Shown in pieces: positions 41,389 to 51,180 of a stretch of 64,000 nt of DNA (position 1 is the stretch's first letter; every line of letters begins with the position of its first letter). The notes beneath the pieces are model-generated. The model saw only the letters and a program-made list of their open reading frames with translations, was not told the DNA's origin and did no database searches. Source of the stretch: Bacillota bacterium (GTDB taxonomy: Bacteria; Bacillota; Clostridia; Acetivibrionales; DSM-1351). The stretch covers positions 1 through 64,000 of the forward strand of contig JAEXFI010000016.1 in assembly GCA_023400235.1 (NCBI GenBank), in the 5' to 3' direction. The position numbers were made by a program, and so were the translations under genes.

Positions 41389-42128
41389 AGCCTTATATTC
41401 ATTATTTTACCGGATATGATGAAGGCGGCAGACAACAGCAGGAGACTGGCTGTCATGGCTGTCCTCCCCGCAATTGTATAGAACAGGGGGCTTATATAAT
41501 CCTGAGCTGAAACTGATAATAAAAAGATTGTGGCTACGGGCATTATATTTAGAATTCTCTGCTCAAATCTCCTGGAAGCCAATAGTGTTTCTATCTCCTG
41601 CTTCATCTCAATCTTGTCGCTGATTATTCCTGATGCGTTTTTTATTGCCACTATTAAATTTCCCCCGCTTCTCTTGCAAATGGATATGCAATCTGAAAAG
41701 TTAACTATATCCTCCAGCTTGGACCGTCTGGCAAAATCTCCTGCAGCCTCCTCTATGGTTACATTCAGAGCCAGCTTGTGAAGTATTATTCTGGTCTCCT
41801 TAACAATACAGGCATCATCTCCCGGGTAAAGCACCTGCAAGTCTCCCAAGGCATTAGCAAAAGCAGTCTCTACAGTATTTCCAGAGGATAGTGAGGAGGC
41901 CAGAGAAGTCAGCAGATCCTTGAATTGAAGATTAAGTTGGTTTTTGCGTCTCATAACCAATTGCTTTCTTCTGTGCTTTAAGTAGAGAATACCCAAGGGA
42001 CTAAGAGCTGCAGCAAACATGGCACTTCTATAAAAGAGGAAGGTTATGAAAAATATAACGGCTCCTGCCCATATGCTATAAATTATTTTCCACTTTAAAG
42101 GAATAATATAAATATCGTAATCCTCCAA
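41385..42128 (-). CDS. tadB: Type II secretion F domain platform protein TadB
   Basis: A 247-residue platform protein with two N-terminal helices (about 14-45), a T2SSF domain with FKDLLTSLASSLSSGNTVETAF and SICKRSGGNLIVAIKNASGII, and two C-terminal helices. Starts with TTG at 42128 after AGGAGAG. Lies directly upstream of and overlapping tadC. Confidence 0.9.
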   Translation of the reverse strand: MEDYDIYIIPLKWKIIYSIWAGAVIFFITFLFYRSAMFAAALSPLGILYLKHRRKQLVMRRKNQLNLQFKDLLTSLASSLSSGNTVETAFANALGDLQVLYPGDDACIVKETRIILHKLALNVTIEEAAGDFARRSKLEDIVNFSDCISICKRSGGNLIVAIKNASGIISDKIEMKQEIETLLASRRFEQRILNIMPVATIFLLSVSAQDYISPLFYTIAGRTAMTASLLLLSAAFIISGKIMNIRL

Positions 42129-42152
42129 AACACACTCTCCTCTTTAAATATA

Positions 42153-43394
42153 CTAAATGTCACTGATAATTCCTGAATTTCTGAGCTTCCTGATGTTGTG
42201 CAAGGGATTTGAAGTCCTTTTCAGGCAGCCCGCCACCTTATCTGTGCAGACCATATCAGCATTTCCCTCCTCCTCAAAGGTAAACAGCGGGTTTAACTGT
42301 ATCTGGTCATTTTCGAGCCCCAGCACCTCGGATATTTCAACAGTTCTTCTTGTACTGTCTCTGAGTCTGGCTAGAAATATAATAATATCAATAGCTGAGG
42401 AGATTTGCTTTCTCACGGCCTCAAGAGGCAGTGCTGATGAGCTCAGAACCATGGTTTCCAGCCTGGAGAACATATCCTGGGTTGAGTTTGCATGTCCTGT
42501 GGAGAGGGACCCGTCGTGTCCTGTGTTCATAGCCTGGAGCATATCCAGGGCTTCTGCTCCCCGCACTTCGCCGATAATAATTCTGGTCGGCCTCATACGA
42601 AGAGCGGTTTTTATCAAATCTCTGATGGTAATCTCTCCTTTGCCCTCAAGATTTGAATTTCTCGTTTCCAGTCTTACAAGATTGGGAAGGTTTTGTATTT
42701 GAAGCTCTGCCGAATCCTCTATAGTAATTATTCTTTCGTCCTCTGGTATAAAGTTTGACAGTGCATTGAGAAATGTGGTTTTCCCTGAACCGGTTCCACC
42801 GCATATAAAGATGTTGTATTTTGCCAGCACAAGCTTTTTCAGTGCTGCGGCAGCATTGGGTGTCAAGGACTCAAGTTCCATGAGCCGTTCCATATCTACC
42901 GGTTTTGGAGGGAACTTTCTGATGGTAACTATGGGCCCGTCAAGTGCTATAGGCGGCAGTACCACGTTTATTCTTGAACCGTCCTTAAGTCTGGCATCTG
43001 CAATAGGTGTCGATTCATTAACTGTTCTGTTGACTGCGGTTACCATTATTTGAACAATGTCTTCAAGCTTTTGTGTCGACTCAAATTGTAAATTCAGCCT
43101 GGTACTCCTGCCGGATTTTTCTATGAACAGGTTGTTGGGGCCATTTATCATAATCTCGGTAATTTCAGGATCATCAAGTATGGGCTGAAGTATGTCCAGC
43201 CTTCTCAAGGAGTTGAATACGGAGGAAATCAAAGCTTTTTTTTCCTGTGTCCTTAAAAATACTTCTTTTGATTTTTCAAAGACGGATTTTTCTATGATTT
43301 CTATTATTTCCTCGTCAGAAAAATACCTCTTTAAATCGATTTTTTCGCTTATGGCTGTTTTTATCTCATTCTGCAAGTCCCTGTTCAAGGTCAT
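42153..43394 (-). CDS. tadA: CpaF/TadA-type secretion ATPase
   Basis: A 413-residue hexameric motor of the VirB11/CpaF family. An N-terminal helical domain, then the motifs FICGGTGSGKTTFLNALS (Walker A), ITIEDSAELQI (Asp box), ARMRPTRIIIGEVRG-like RMRPTRIIIGEVRG (Walker B region) and AMNTGHDGSLSTGHAN (His box). The C terminus ends in a short extension. It overlaps the preceding tadZ gene by 29 bases; the exact start among ATG 43394 and two nearby TTG codons is uncertain. Confidence 0.94.
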   Translation of the reverse strand: MTLNRDLQNEIKTAISEKIDLKRYFSDEEIIEIIEKSVFEKSKEVFLRTQEKKALISSVFNSLRRLDILQPILDDPEITEIMINGPNNLFIEKSGRSTRLNLQFESTQKLEDIVQIMVTAVNRTVNESTPIADARLKDGSRINVVLPPIALDGPIVTIRKFPPKPVDMERLMELESLTPNAAAALKKLVLAKYNIFICGGTGSGKTTFLNALSNFIPEDERIITIEDSAELQIQNLPNLVRLETRNSNLEGKGEITIRDLIKTALRMRPTRIIIGEVRGAEALDMLQAMNTGHDGSLSTGHANSTQDMFSRLETMVLSSSALPLEAVRKQISSAIDIIIFLARLRDSTRRTVEISEVLGLENDQIQLNPLFTFEEEGNADMVCTDKVAGCLKRTSNPLHNIRKLRNSGIISDI

Positions 43395-44502
43395 CCCCCC
43401 TGTATTGCTGACTGATATACCTTCCTGCTATTTGTCTTAAGGAACTGTAAATTGCATCAGGTCCTCCCATTATACCGAACTTTTTGGAATTGAAGCTTTC
43501 AACTAAAGGTATTTCGGTTAGGATTCTTTCACTCGAAATGATACTTTTGATTAATGGGAGGGCCTGATCTGACACTTTATTTGCCACATATACTATTTTT
43601 TCCGGCAAATAAGTGAATTGACTGGAAGAGTTTGGCAGCTTGCTTAAACTTTCCAAGAAGATTGATGTTTTATGTAAACAAATTTCATCATCAACTATTA
43701 AACATATAATTTCATCACTATTGCTAAAAACTTCAAGAGTATTTGCATCAAAACGTGAATCCATATCAACCATAATTATATCGTACTGCCCGGATTCCTT
43801 TAATCTGCCCAACAGGAGCTCCATATCTCCGGGAAGCAGCTCAGTCAGCTCTAACGAATTATTTGCAGGCTGGTAGTAGAACAGGTTGGTGGACGGGTCC
43901 TGGCATCTCATGGCAGTGAGTTTTGACATAAGATTATTGTCTTTAACTCTGATATAATAAATAATCTCTGACATTGAATAATCGGTATTGGAGGAGAAAA
44001 AGAATTTTGTAGATTGAAATTGCTCAAGATTTAAATAAAGAACTTTCAGACCCGCCAGAGAACAGATTGAACCAATGCCCAACGCGATTGAGGTCTTGCC
44101 TGTACCTCCTGAAGCAGAATAAACAGGTATGATTCTGGCAATTTTTTCTTTCACCTGGCTGATTATATTACCAGCATTTGTGAAACTGTTTATTATGTCT
44201 CCGGCAATCTTATTTACTTCTTTGTATTTGTAGATTGAAGGGATACCTGCGACTCTGCCGCTGCTTGAGCCCGAAGAAAGGATTAACAGGATTTTTGCAT
44301 AGTGCCCGGTTATGACTTTGTAATACTTTTCACAAGTAAGAACAATATCAGGATCTATTTTTTTAATCCACTCCTCTATGTTGTAGGAGTTACTGCAATA
44401 ACTTACCAGCAGGATTTCAGAAAAATTGTGGGTCAGTGAATTGCAAAGATTGAACGAATATTCATCATCATCGTCCACAATCATCAACTTTATGAGTGCC
44501 AT
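43366..44502 (-). CDS. tadZ: CpaE/TadZ-like ParA-family localisation ATPase
   Basis: A 378-residue protein with an atypical N-terminal receiver-like domain (LMIVDDDDEYSFNLCNS) and a MinD/ParA ATPase domain starting at PVYSASGGTGKTSIALGIG (Walker A), with YDIIMVDMDSRFD as Walker B. TadZ proteins position the pilus machine at the pole. GGAGAACGC precedes the ATG. It is the first gene of the tad operon, which continues for about 11 kb to 33570; the 160 bases upstream are very AT-rich and probably hold its promoter. Confidence 0.88.
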   Translation of the reverse strand: MALIKLMIVDDDDEYSFNLCNSLTHNFSEILLVSYCSNSYNIEEWIKKIDPDIVLTCEKYYKVITGHYAKILLILSSGSSSGRVAGIPSIYKYKEVNKIAGDIINSFTNAGNIISQVKEKIARIIPVYSASGGTGKTSIALGIGSICSLAGLKVLYLNLEQFQSTKFFFSSNTDYSMSEIIYYIRVKDNNLMSKLTAMRCQDPSTNLFYYQPANNSLELTELLPGDMELLLGRLKESGQYDIIMVDMDSRFDANTLEVFSNSDEIICLIVDDEICLHKTSIFLESLSKLPNSSSQFTYLPEKIVYVANKVSDQALPLIKSIISSERILTEIPLVESFNSKKFGIMGGPDAIYSSLRQIAGRYISQQYRGDDLEQGLAE

Positions 44503-44663
44503 TAGCGTTCTCCAGTTCTTTATATATATATAATCAAATATTAAATGAATGACTAACGAAGTGAAAAAGAGAATTTTTTAATCTAGTACAATTATATTAC
44601 ATATTTAGATTTTGTCAACATATTTTTTCTATTTTTGTTAATTTATTTCATATTTATTAATTT

Positions 44664-45464
44664 TTAGTAACCATTTACGGATATTTTGCCGATTTTCGCT
44701 GATGCGTTTACCATAACCTCACCCTCAACTCCTGTAAACTGGTTATTTGTTATTGTTCCAACCGCATTAAGGAAAATACTGCTGTCAACAGGAAAGTTCA
44801 AGTTGACATTTCCCGTTGCTGTTTCAAAAGTATATCCGGCTTTTTCTCCGCATTCACTTTTAATGAATATATTCCCTGACTGCAAACTAACTGAAGAACC
44901 GTTGGACAGCCTGCCTGAGCCAAGCCGCATATTGCCCTTGACGCATTCTAGGTATAGGCCACCATATAAAGCCTTGATTTCGGTATTTACACTGCCCAGT
45001 TGAGAATGTATATTTCCCTCATATTTGTCTTCAAGTATAAAGCTTCCCTTCCTCTGTTCAAGATTTATATCTTTTATACGGCGTGGTATGGTAAGCTTGA
45101 TGTCTGAATACACCTCATCGGAATCTCTTATTTTCCCGTTATATTTTATGTTAATGCTGCAGGTGCCTTCCTTTATGCCCGTTTCAATTGAGAACTTGTC
45201 TAGCAGCTTTTGGAGCTGTTCCTGGCTTTTTTGAGCTCTGACAGTGTGCTTTATCTCAGAACTGATATAGGAATTGTCCCAGCAATAGATTTGAAGCTTG
45301 CCGGAATCTACAGAAATATTTAATGTTTTAATCGTTTTTGTGAGCTCAATGGTGGAATTATTATATTTAATAGAATCTTGCCTGTGAACGGTTTCAGCCT
45401 GATTTCCGCAGCCTGAAAAAAGAATTGAAACACTGATTGTGAATAAAGCTAAAATTTTTCTCAT
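44664..45464 (-). CDS. DUF4097-type lipoprotein
   Basis: A 266-residue lipoprotein; signal MRKILALFTISVSILFSGC with the lipobox FSGC (Cys19). The remainder is a right-handed beta-helix-like repeat typical of DUF4097/LiaG adhesin-type domains, with short repeats such as GKLQIYCWDN, GSFILEDKYEGNIH, GNMRLGSGRLS and GNIFIKSECG. The start at 45464 follows AGGGAGA; the longer frame adds no signal. Related proteins accompany LiaRS or other envelope stress modules, but no such genes are adjacent. Confidence 0.83.
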   Translation of the reverse strand: MRKILALFTISVSILFSGCGNQAETVHRQDSIKYNNSTIELTKTIKTLNISVDSGKLQIYCWDNSYISSEIKHTVRAQKSQEQLQKLLDKFSIETGIKEGTCSINIKYNGKIRDSDEVYSDIKLTIPRRIKDINLEQRKGSFILEDKYEGNIHSQLGSVNTEIKALYGGLYLECVKGNMRLGSGRLSNGSSVSLQSGNIFIKSECGEKAGYTFETATGNVNLNFPVDSSIFLNAVGTITNNQFTGVEGEVMVNASAKIGKISVNGY

Positions 45465-45632
45465 GTTGTCTCCCTGCAAATTTAATATTCGCAAGAATAA
45501 TAACATATTTTATTGTAAACTTCCAAATATTTCCTGTCCGATTCTTATACAAACGGACAGGAATATTTGCATGAAGTGTCTTTATTTTAAGCTTGCAGCC
45601 TTAGCTTTCAAGCTGTTTTATACCTTTTGTCA

Positions 45633-46433
45633 CTAGATAAGGCTCTTCATATACCCTGCGTAATGTGAAAAAACTATACCAGGTTCTTCAAGGTCCAAAT
45701 TCCATCTCTTAACCCATTCAAGTGACAGGTAGCCGGTATAATCATTCTCCTTCAGCAGCCTTACAATGCTTTTTACAGGAATGTCTCCATGCCCCATCAT
45801 CTTGTATTTTATGGCACCTTCGAAAACCAGGGAATCCTTAACATGCATAAAGCAGATATACTCCTGCAAATTTTTGTAGGTTTCCTCCACCGGCTCATTA
45901 AAGAATCTGATTGGGTGATGGACATCCCAGAGCACGCCCACACTGTTGGAGGAAACCTTCTCCATAGCCGCCCTCATAACCTTTGAGTCGGCAAAAACCC
46001 CGTTTGTTTCCATCAGCAGTTTTACATGCTTTTCTTCTGCTATAACAGAAAGCTTCCTGAGACTGTCAATGACAAATTCCACATCCACATCCCCCGCCTG
46101 AGGTTGAGCATCTCCCAGCACCCTTACATAGGGTGTCCCTATTTTTGAAGCAAGTTCAATATAATCCTCAGCCTCCTGAAGCTGCTTTTCAATATTAGCC
46201 TTGTCAAATAAAAAGCTGGCAGATGTCAAACAAGGAATTTCAAGCCCGATTTTATCCAGTTTCTTTTTTGTCAGATCAATATTCTCAACGGCAAACTGCT
46301 TTGCCCTGGGTGCATAAAGTTCATTTCCTATACCTCGAATTTCTATACCGTCAAAGCCTATATCCTTGGCAGTAGCAAGCATATCCTCCCAGCTCCACCC
46401 GGGGCATCCCAGAGTAGAAAATGATATTTTCAT
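45633..46433 (-). CDS. Xylose isomerase-like TIM barrel (sugar phosphate isomerase/epimerase family)
   Basis: A 266-residue TIM-barrel protein of the AP endonuclease 2/IolE-like superfamily. Metal-site residues are expected in FDGIEIRGIG, VRVLGDA, LLMETNG (Glu), LWDVHHPIRF (Asp-His-His), FMHVKDS (His), and LSLEWVKRW (Glu). Good GGAGG site before ATG at 46433. The substrate is unknown; no sugar transport or kinase gene adjoins it. A short GTGTGC/GCACAC hairpin lies in its leader. Confidence 0.88.
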   Translation of the reverse strand: MKISFSTLGCPGWSWEDMLATAKDIGFDGIEIRGIGNELYAPRAKQFAVENIDLTKKKLDKIGLEIPCLTSASFLFDKANIEKQLQEAEDYIELASKIGTPYVRVLGDAQPQAGDVDVEFVIDSLRKLSVIAEEKHVKLLMETNGVFADSKVMRAAMEKVSSNSVGVLWDVHHPIRFFNEPVEETYKNLQEYICFMHVKDSLVFEGAIKYKMMGHGDIPVKSIVRLLKENDYTGYLSLEWVKRWNLDLEEPGIVFSHYAGYMKSLI

Positions 46434-46630
46434 ATAAACCTCCCGTCAGTGTGCGGCTGCACACATTTGAATTCAATGCAACAACATTTAACTTGCTTTC
46501 ATGATAACATTTTTTTCCGCCGCCTGCAAGAAAGCCCTACTTGGCTTACTAAAAGCCTGGTGAAGGTGCCGGCAATTTTATGCTCGAAGGCCCAAAACCG
46601 GCTCCCTTTAACATGTATGCCATTTTATCT

Positions 46631-47097
46631 TTATTTATTAATCAAGTTATATTTAAGGAAATAAAAGAAGAGTTTGAAAAAGAGATAACCCAGTATTCCG
46701 CCGGCAGTATTCAGCAGGATATCATCAATATACTGATGCCCGACCTTGTAAGGTATTGGGTAATTTCTACAAGAATTGTGGATAGACAGGTAACAAAAAA
46801 AACACATTTAAAACTCCTGACAGCAGGAAAAGCAATAGGAGTAAGAAAGCCCATGGGCATAAAGGCTGCAATATTTCCCAGAAGGTTTATAATAATGCTG
46901 TAGGTAGTCATAGAGCCGCCAAGGTATTGCAAAATGGTGGAAAAGGGGACCGGATTTATGCCTCTTAGTCCCTCGGTTCTCCCATAACTGGGGTTGAAGA
47001 AAGTCAGGTTTAGCAGCAAAAGAACATATGCCGCCAATAATGCCAGCGCTATGGGACGTGCAAGTTTTTTTATTTTTTCCTTGTTTGTCCCGCCCAT
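46631..47097 (-). pseudogene. VanZ-like membrane protein broken by a single-base frameshift
   Basis: The frame from ATG at 47097 reads as a VanZ-like protein (NPVPFSTILQYLGG, NLLGNIAAFMPMGFL, STILVEITQYLTRSG) and then leaves frame and stops at 46711. In the next frame the expected ending resumes at once: HQYIDDILLNTAGGILGYLF, followed by FKLFFYFLKYNLINK and TAA at 46631. Adding one C to the run 46739-46741 (plus strand) would rebuild an intact protein of about 155 residues. Cause could be a real mutation, slippage at GGG, or a sequencing error. The gene follows purL on the same strand. Confidence 0.82.
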
Positions 47098-47170
47098 ACT
47101 TTCACAACCCCTGTTTATAAATTCAACACTGCAAACTTTCCTGAGCAGTGCTTCAATGCCTTGCCGGAAC

Positions 47171-50100
47171 TCAGCTTTTGAAATAATCCACCCCGGCCTT
47201 GAATAACTGCTGGTCCTTTTCACCCGGCACATTTCTGTACAGATTTGAACCTATTCTTTCCGAGTGGCCCATCTTGCCGAATACTCTTCCATCAGGACTT
47301 GTTATACCCTCTATGGCGTTTACCGACCCGTTTGGATTATAACTTATATCATATGTGGGCTTTCCTCTTAAGTCAACATATTGCGTAGCTATCTGACCAT
47401 TGGCCTCAAGAGTCTTCAAAACCTCACTGTCGGCGGTAAAGCGCCCTTCGCCGTGAGATATGGCTATGCTGTGAATATCTCCCACCTTTACATTGTTAAG
47501 CCAGGGCGACAGATTTGAGGTTATTTTGGTGTTAACCAGACAGGACTGGTGACGGCCTATGGTATTGAAGGTCAATGTGGGGCAATTTTCATCAATATCC
47601 CTGATTTCTCCAAAGGGAAGCAATCCAAGCTTTATGAGGGCCTGAAAACCGTTGCAGATTCCCATAACCAGACCGTCTCTCTGAGTAAGGAGTTTCATCA
47701 CAGCCTGGCTCACCACGGGATTTCTGAAAGCTGTAGCTATAAATTTGCCTGAGCCTTCAGGCTCGTCTCCCGCGCTGAAGCCCCCGGGAATCATGATTAT
47801 CTGGGAATTGTCTATAAGCCTTTCCATTTCCTTTATGGAATCTTCAATGTCGCTGTGGGACAGATTTCTAATAACAAGGGTTTCAACTATTCCACCTGCA
47901 TTTTCAAATACCTTTTTCGTATCGTATTCGCAATTTGTTCCCGGAAATACAGGTATGAATACTCTGGGTTTTGCAAGCACAGCGGAAGGCCGTTTTTTTC
48001 TGTCCGCATTATAACTGTATTCCGTGGGCGTACCGGCAGGTGCCTTGGCTTTAGTGGCAAATATCTTTTCCAAGGGCTCCTGCCATTTTTGAGAAAGTGC
48101 AGCCAGGGGAATCCTAGCACCTGCCACGGTTATCACCGCTTCACTTACAGTGGTTCCCAAAAGCCTGAAGTTCAAGCCTGCAAAAGCTGTTTCCAAACAG
48201 GCACCTTCAGGAAGTTCAACCACCATTGAACCATAAAGGGGTCTAAAAAGCATTTCCGGCTGGATATCTTTCTCGAATTGCAGGCCTATCATATTTCCAA
48301 AGGCCATTTTACTTATAATCTCTGCAATTCCGCCTTCTCTTACGGAGCTTGCGGATAAAAGCTCCCCGTGCGCAGCTGATTTGTGAACGGCACTGTATAC
48401 CTTGTCCAATTCTTGAAAATCCGGAAGCATATTTTCATCCATTCCAACAGTCAGGAGGAAGAGCTTGCTTCCCACTGCCTTGAATTCATTTGATACCACA
48501 TGGTTTACATTTATAGTGTCTACCGCGAAGGATACCAGTGTGGGCGGAACATCCAATTCCTTGAAGCTTCCTGACATGCTGTCCTTTCCTCCGATTGCGG
48601 CAGTGCCCAGCTTCATCTGGGCATAATAAGCTCCCAGCAGTGCACTCAAGGGTTTGCCCCAGCGTTGCGGGTCTTTGCCGGGCTTCTCGAAATATTCCTG
48701 CAGTGTCAATCTGGCCTTTTTGTAGTCTCCTCCCATGGCGGCAATCTTGGCAATTGATTCCACAACTGCATACACAGCCCCATGAAAAGGACTCCAGGTT
48801 GATATTTGAGGATTATACCCATAAGACATGAGAGTTCCCGTGGAAGTATCGCCCTCCATAAGCGGAAGCTTTGCAGCCATTCCTTCTGCCGGGGTCAGCT
48901 GGTGCTTTCCCCCAAAGGGCATTAGCACGGTATTTGCGCCAATGGTTGAGTCAAAGCGCTCCACCAGCCCCTTCTGACTGCACCTGTTCAGGTTTTGCAG
49001 GTTTTCAGTCCATTTTTCTTCGAGATTGTCAACATTAATATTGTTAAAGCCGTCAAAGTAGCTTTCTTCTTTTGGAGCAGTTATTTCAATATCAATTCTT
49101 TGCTTGGCTCCGTTTGAATTCAGAAATTCGCGGCTCAAGTCAACGATTTTGCCGCCTCTCCAGTACATCTTGAGCCTGGGTGCAGCCGTAACCTCTGCAA
49201 CCACCACAGCTTCAAGATTTTCATGGTTGGACAGCGCGATGAATTTTTCAACATCGGCCGCAGCCACAACTACTGCCATCCTTTCCTGTGATTCGGATAT
49301 AGCCAGCTCTGTTCCATCCAGACCTTCGTATTTCTTTGGCACCATATCAAGATTTATTTCAAGGCCGTCTGCCAGCTCACCAATGGCTACGGAAACTCCT
49401 CCCGCTCCGAAATCATTGCATCTCTTTATAATCGTGCTTACCTGTGGATTTCTGAACAGGCGCTGTATTTTTCTTTCAACCGGCGCATTACCTTTCTGGA
49501 CCTCCGCTCCGCAAGCTGCCAGGGATTCCTCCGTGTGGGCCTTTGAGGACCCGGTGGCTCCTCCGCAGCCGTCCCTGCCTGTTCTTCCGCCCAGGAGGAT
49601 AATCCTGTCTCCTGCTTCGGGCTGCATACGCACCACATTCCTTCTGGGTGCCGCACCTATAACCGCACCTATCTCCATTCTTTTTGCCACATAGCCTTCG
49701 TTGTAGATTTCTGCAACCTGTCCGGTTGCAAGGCCTATCTGATTGCCATAGGAGCTGTAGCCTGCCGCTGCACCGGTAGTGATCTTCTTCTGGGGAAGCT
49801 TGCCCGGAATAGTGTCTGCCATGCCTTTTCTGGGGTCACCGCTTCCTGTCACCCTCATAGCCTGGTAAACATACACCCTGCCTGACAGGGGGTCTCGGAT
49901 GGCGCCTCCCAGACAGGTTGCAGCGCCGCCGAAGGGTTCAATTTCCGTAGGATGATTATGAGTCTCATTCTTGAACATTACCAGCCATTCTTCATTCCTG
50001 CCGTCTATTTCAGCGTCTACCACTATACTGCATGCATTGATTTCATCAGACAGGTCCAAATCCTTCAGCCTGCCCTGTTTTTTGAGAGACTTCATAGCCA

Positions 50101-50944
50101 TCAGCGCAACATCCATCAGGCACACATCCCTTTGGGCCGGGTCCTGGTATACCTGCTCTCTTGCAGCCTTATAGTCCCTGAAGGTGTCCTTTATTACTCC
50201 GGTGTATTTGCCTTCCTGGAAGCTGACACTTTCTATGCAGGTAAGAAAGGTAGTATGCCTGCAGTGATCAGACCAATAGGTATCTATCATTCTCATTTCA
50301 GTTACAGACGGGTTCCTTTTTTCCGTATCCCTGAAATAGCTCTGGCAAAACAATATATCCTCAAAAGACATTGCAAAGCCCATGTCCGTTAACAAAGCCT
50401 GCAATTGCCGGCTATCCATGTCCGTAAAGCCTTCTACGGCTGCCACATCCCCTGGCTGTTCAACCTGGGTTTTAAGGGTTTCCGGCTTCTCCAGCTTTGC
50501 CTCCTGGCTTTCTACGGGATTTATATAAAATTTCTTAACGGCATCAATATCCTGCTCAGTCAGTTCACCCTTAAGAACTATTACTCTGGCAGCCTTTATC
50601 TCAGGCCTCTCCCCCTGGGTAAGCAATTGAATGCACTGGGCTGCGGAATCGGCACGCTGGTCGTACTGCCCCGGAAGGTATTCAACTGCAAATACCCTAC
50701 ACCCCCCAGGAATTGCGTACTCCTCGTCATATGCCATGTCCACGGGAGGCTCTGAAAAAATGGTGTTCCTGGCAAGGCTGTACTCTTGCTGACTTATGCC
50801 TTCAATATCATATCTGTTTATTATCCTTACCCACTCCAGACTCTTGATTCCCAAAGTTTCAGCAAGGTCTGAAAAAAGTCCCTGGGCCTCAACATCATAT
50901 GGTTTCTTCTTTTCAACAAACAGCCTTTTAACAGTACTTTTCAT
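47171..50944 (-). CDS. purL: Phosphoribosylformylglycinamidine synthase, fused PurL-PurQ type
   Basis: A 1257-residue enzyme for the fourth step of purine synthesis, FGAR to FGAM with ATP and glutamine. The N-terminal PurS-like region is followed by the two-part synthetase core (TYWSDHCRHTTF, FKNETHNHPTEIEPFGGAAT, GGRTGRDGCGGATGSSKAH) and a C-terminal class I glutamine amidotransferase (FPGTNCEYDT, GICNGFQALI with Cys1097, HSIAISHGEGRF). The Met at 50944 follows AAAGGGGAAG; the longer frame adds 27 residues of no family content. This single-chain form contrasts with the three-gene purSQL of Bacillus. No other pur gene is nearby. A LysR regulator is divergent. Confidence 0.96.
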   Translation of the reverse strand: MKSTVKRLFVEKKKPYDVEAQGLFSDLAETLGIKSLEWVRIINRYDIEGISQQEYSLARNTIFSEPPVDMAYDEEYAIPGGCRVFAVEYLPGQYDQRADSAAQCIQLLTQGERPEIKAARVIVLKGELTEQDIDAVKKFYINPVESQEAKLEKPETLKTQVEQPGDVAAVEGFTDMDSRQLQALLTDMGFAMSFEDILFCQSYFRDTEKRNPSVTEMRMIDTYWSDHCRHTTFLTCIESVSFQEGKYTGVIKDTFRDYKAAREQVYQDPAQRDVCLMDVALMAMKSLKKQGRLKDLDLSDEINACSIVVDAEIDGRNEEWLVMFKNETHNHPTEIEPFGGAATCLGGAIRDPLSGRVYVYQAMRVTGSGDPRKGMADTIPGKLPQKKITTGAAAGYSSYGNQIGLATGQVAEIYNEGYVAKRMEIGAVIGAAPRRNVVRMQPEAGDRIILLGGRTGRDGCGGATGSSKAHTEESLAACGAEVQKGNAPVERKIQRLFRNPQVSTIIKRCNDFGAGGVSVAIGELADGLEINLDMVPKKYEGLDGTELAISESQERMAVVVAAADVEKFIALSNHENLEAVVVAEVTAAPRLKMYWRGGKIVDLSREFLNSNGAKQRIDIEITAPKEESYFDGFNNINVDNLEEKWTENLQNLNRCSQKGLVERFDSTIGANTVLMPFGGKHQLTPAEGMAAKLPLMEGDTSTGTLMSYGYNPQISTWSPFHGAVYAVVESIAKIAAMGGDYKKARLTLQEYFEKPGKDPQRWGKPLSALLGAYYAQMKLGTAAIGGKDSMSGSFKELDVPPTLVSFAVDTINVNHVVSNEFKAVGSKLFLLTVGMDENMLPDFQELDKVYSAVHKSAAHGELLSASSVREGGIAEIISKMAFGNMIGLQFEKDIQPEMLFRPLYGSMVVELPEGACLETAFAGLNFRLLGTTVSEAVITVAGARIPLAALSQKWQEPLEKIFATKAKAPAGTPTEYSYNADRKKRPSAVLAKPRVFIPVFPGTNCEYDTKKVFENAGGIVETLVIRNLSHSDIEDSIKEMERLIDNSQIIMIPGGFSAGDEPEGSGKFIATAFRNPVVSQAVMKLLTQRDGLVMGICNGFQALIKLGLLPFGEIRDIDENCPTLTFNTIGRHQSCLVNTKITSNLSPWLNNVKVGDIHSIAISHGEGRFTADSEVLKTLEANGQIATQYVDLRGKPTYDISYNPNGSVNAIEGITSPDGRVFGKMGHSERIGSNLYRNVPGEKDQQLFKAGVDYFKS

Positions 50945-51180
50945 AGCTTCCCCTTTTCCGGCATGAAGACAGTCTCTTCGTCTCCATATCCTTAAAAAAT
51001 TATATTTCTTTGAAGTCGTCCTCACGTGAATTGCAAACTTGCCTCTTAATGACTTTAACTAGCACGACGGGTTAATTTAAGCAGGTTAATTCCTGTTTAA
51101 AAATAATGATATATTTATTATAATATGTTAAAATATATTAGTAAAATTAATAATATTAATAGTATATATTAAGGTGGCTT

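Noticed and set aside
44503..44663. Small gene or RNA between tadZ and the DUF4097 gene
   Set aside because: Very AT-rich, many stops in all frames, no conserved structure seen; most likely the tad promoter region.
50945..51180. Riboswitch or PurR box in front of purL
   Set aside because: No purine riboswitch core or PurBox pair was recognised in the 235-bp AT-rich gap; control by the divergent LysR regulator is the simpler idea.
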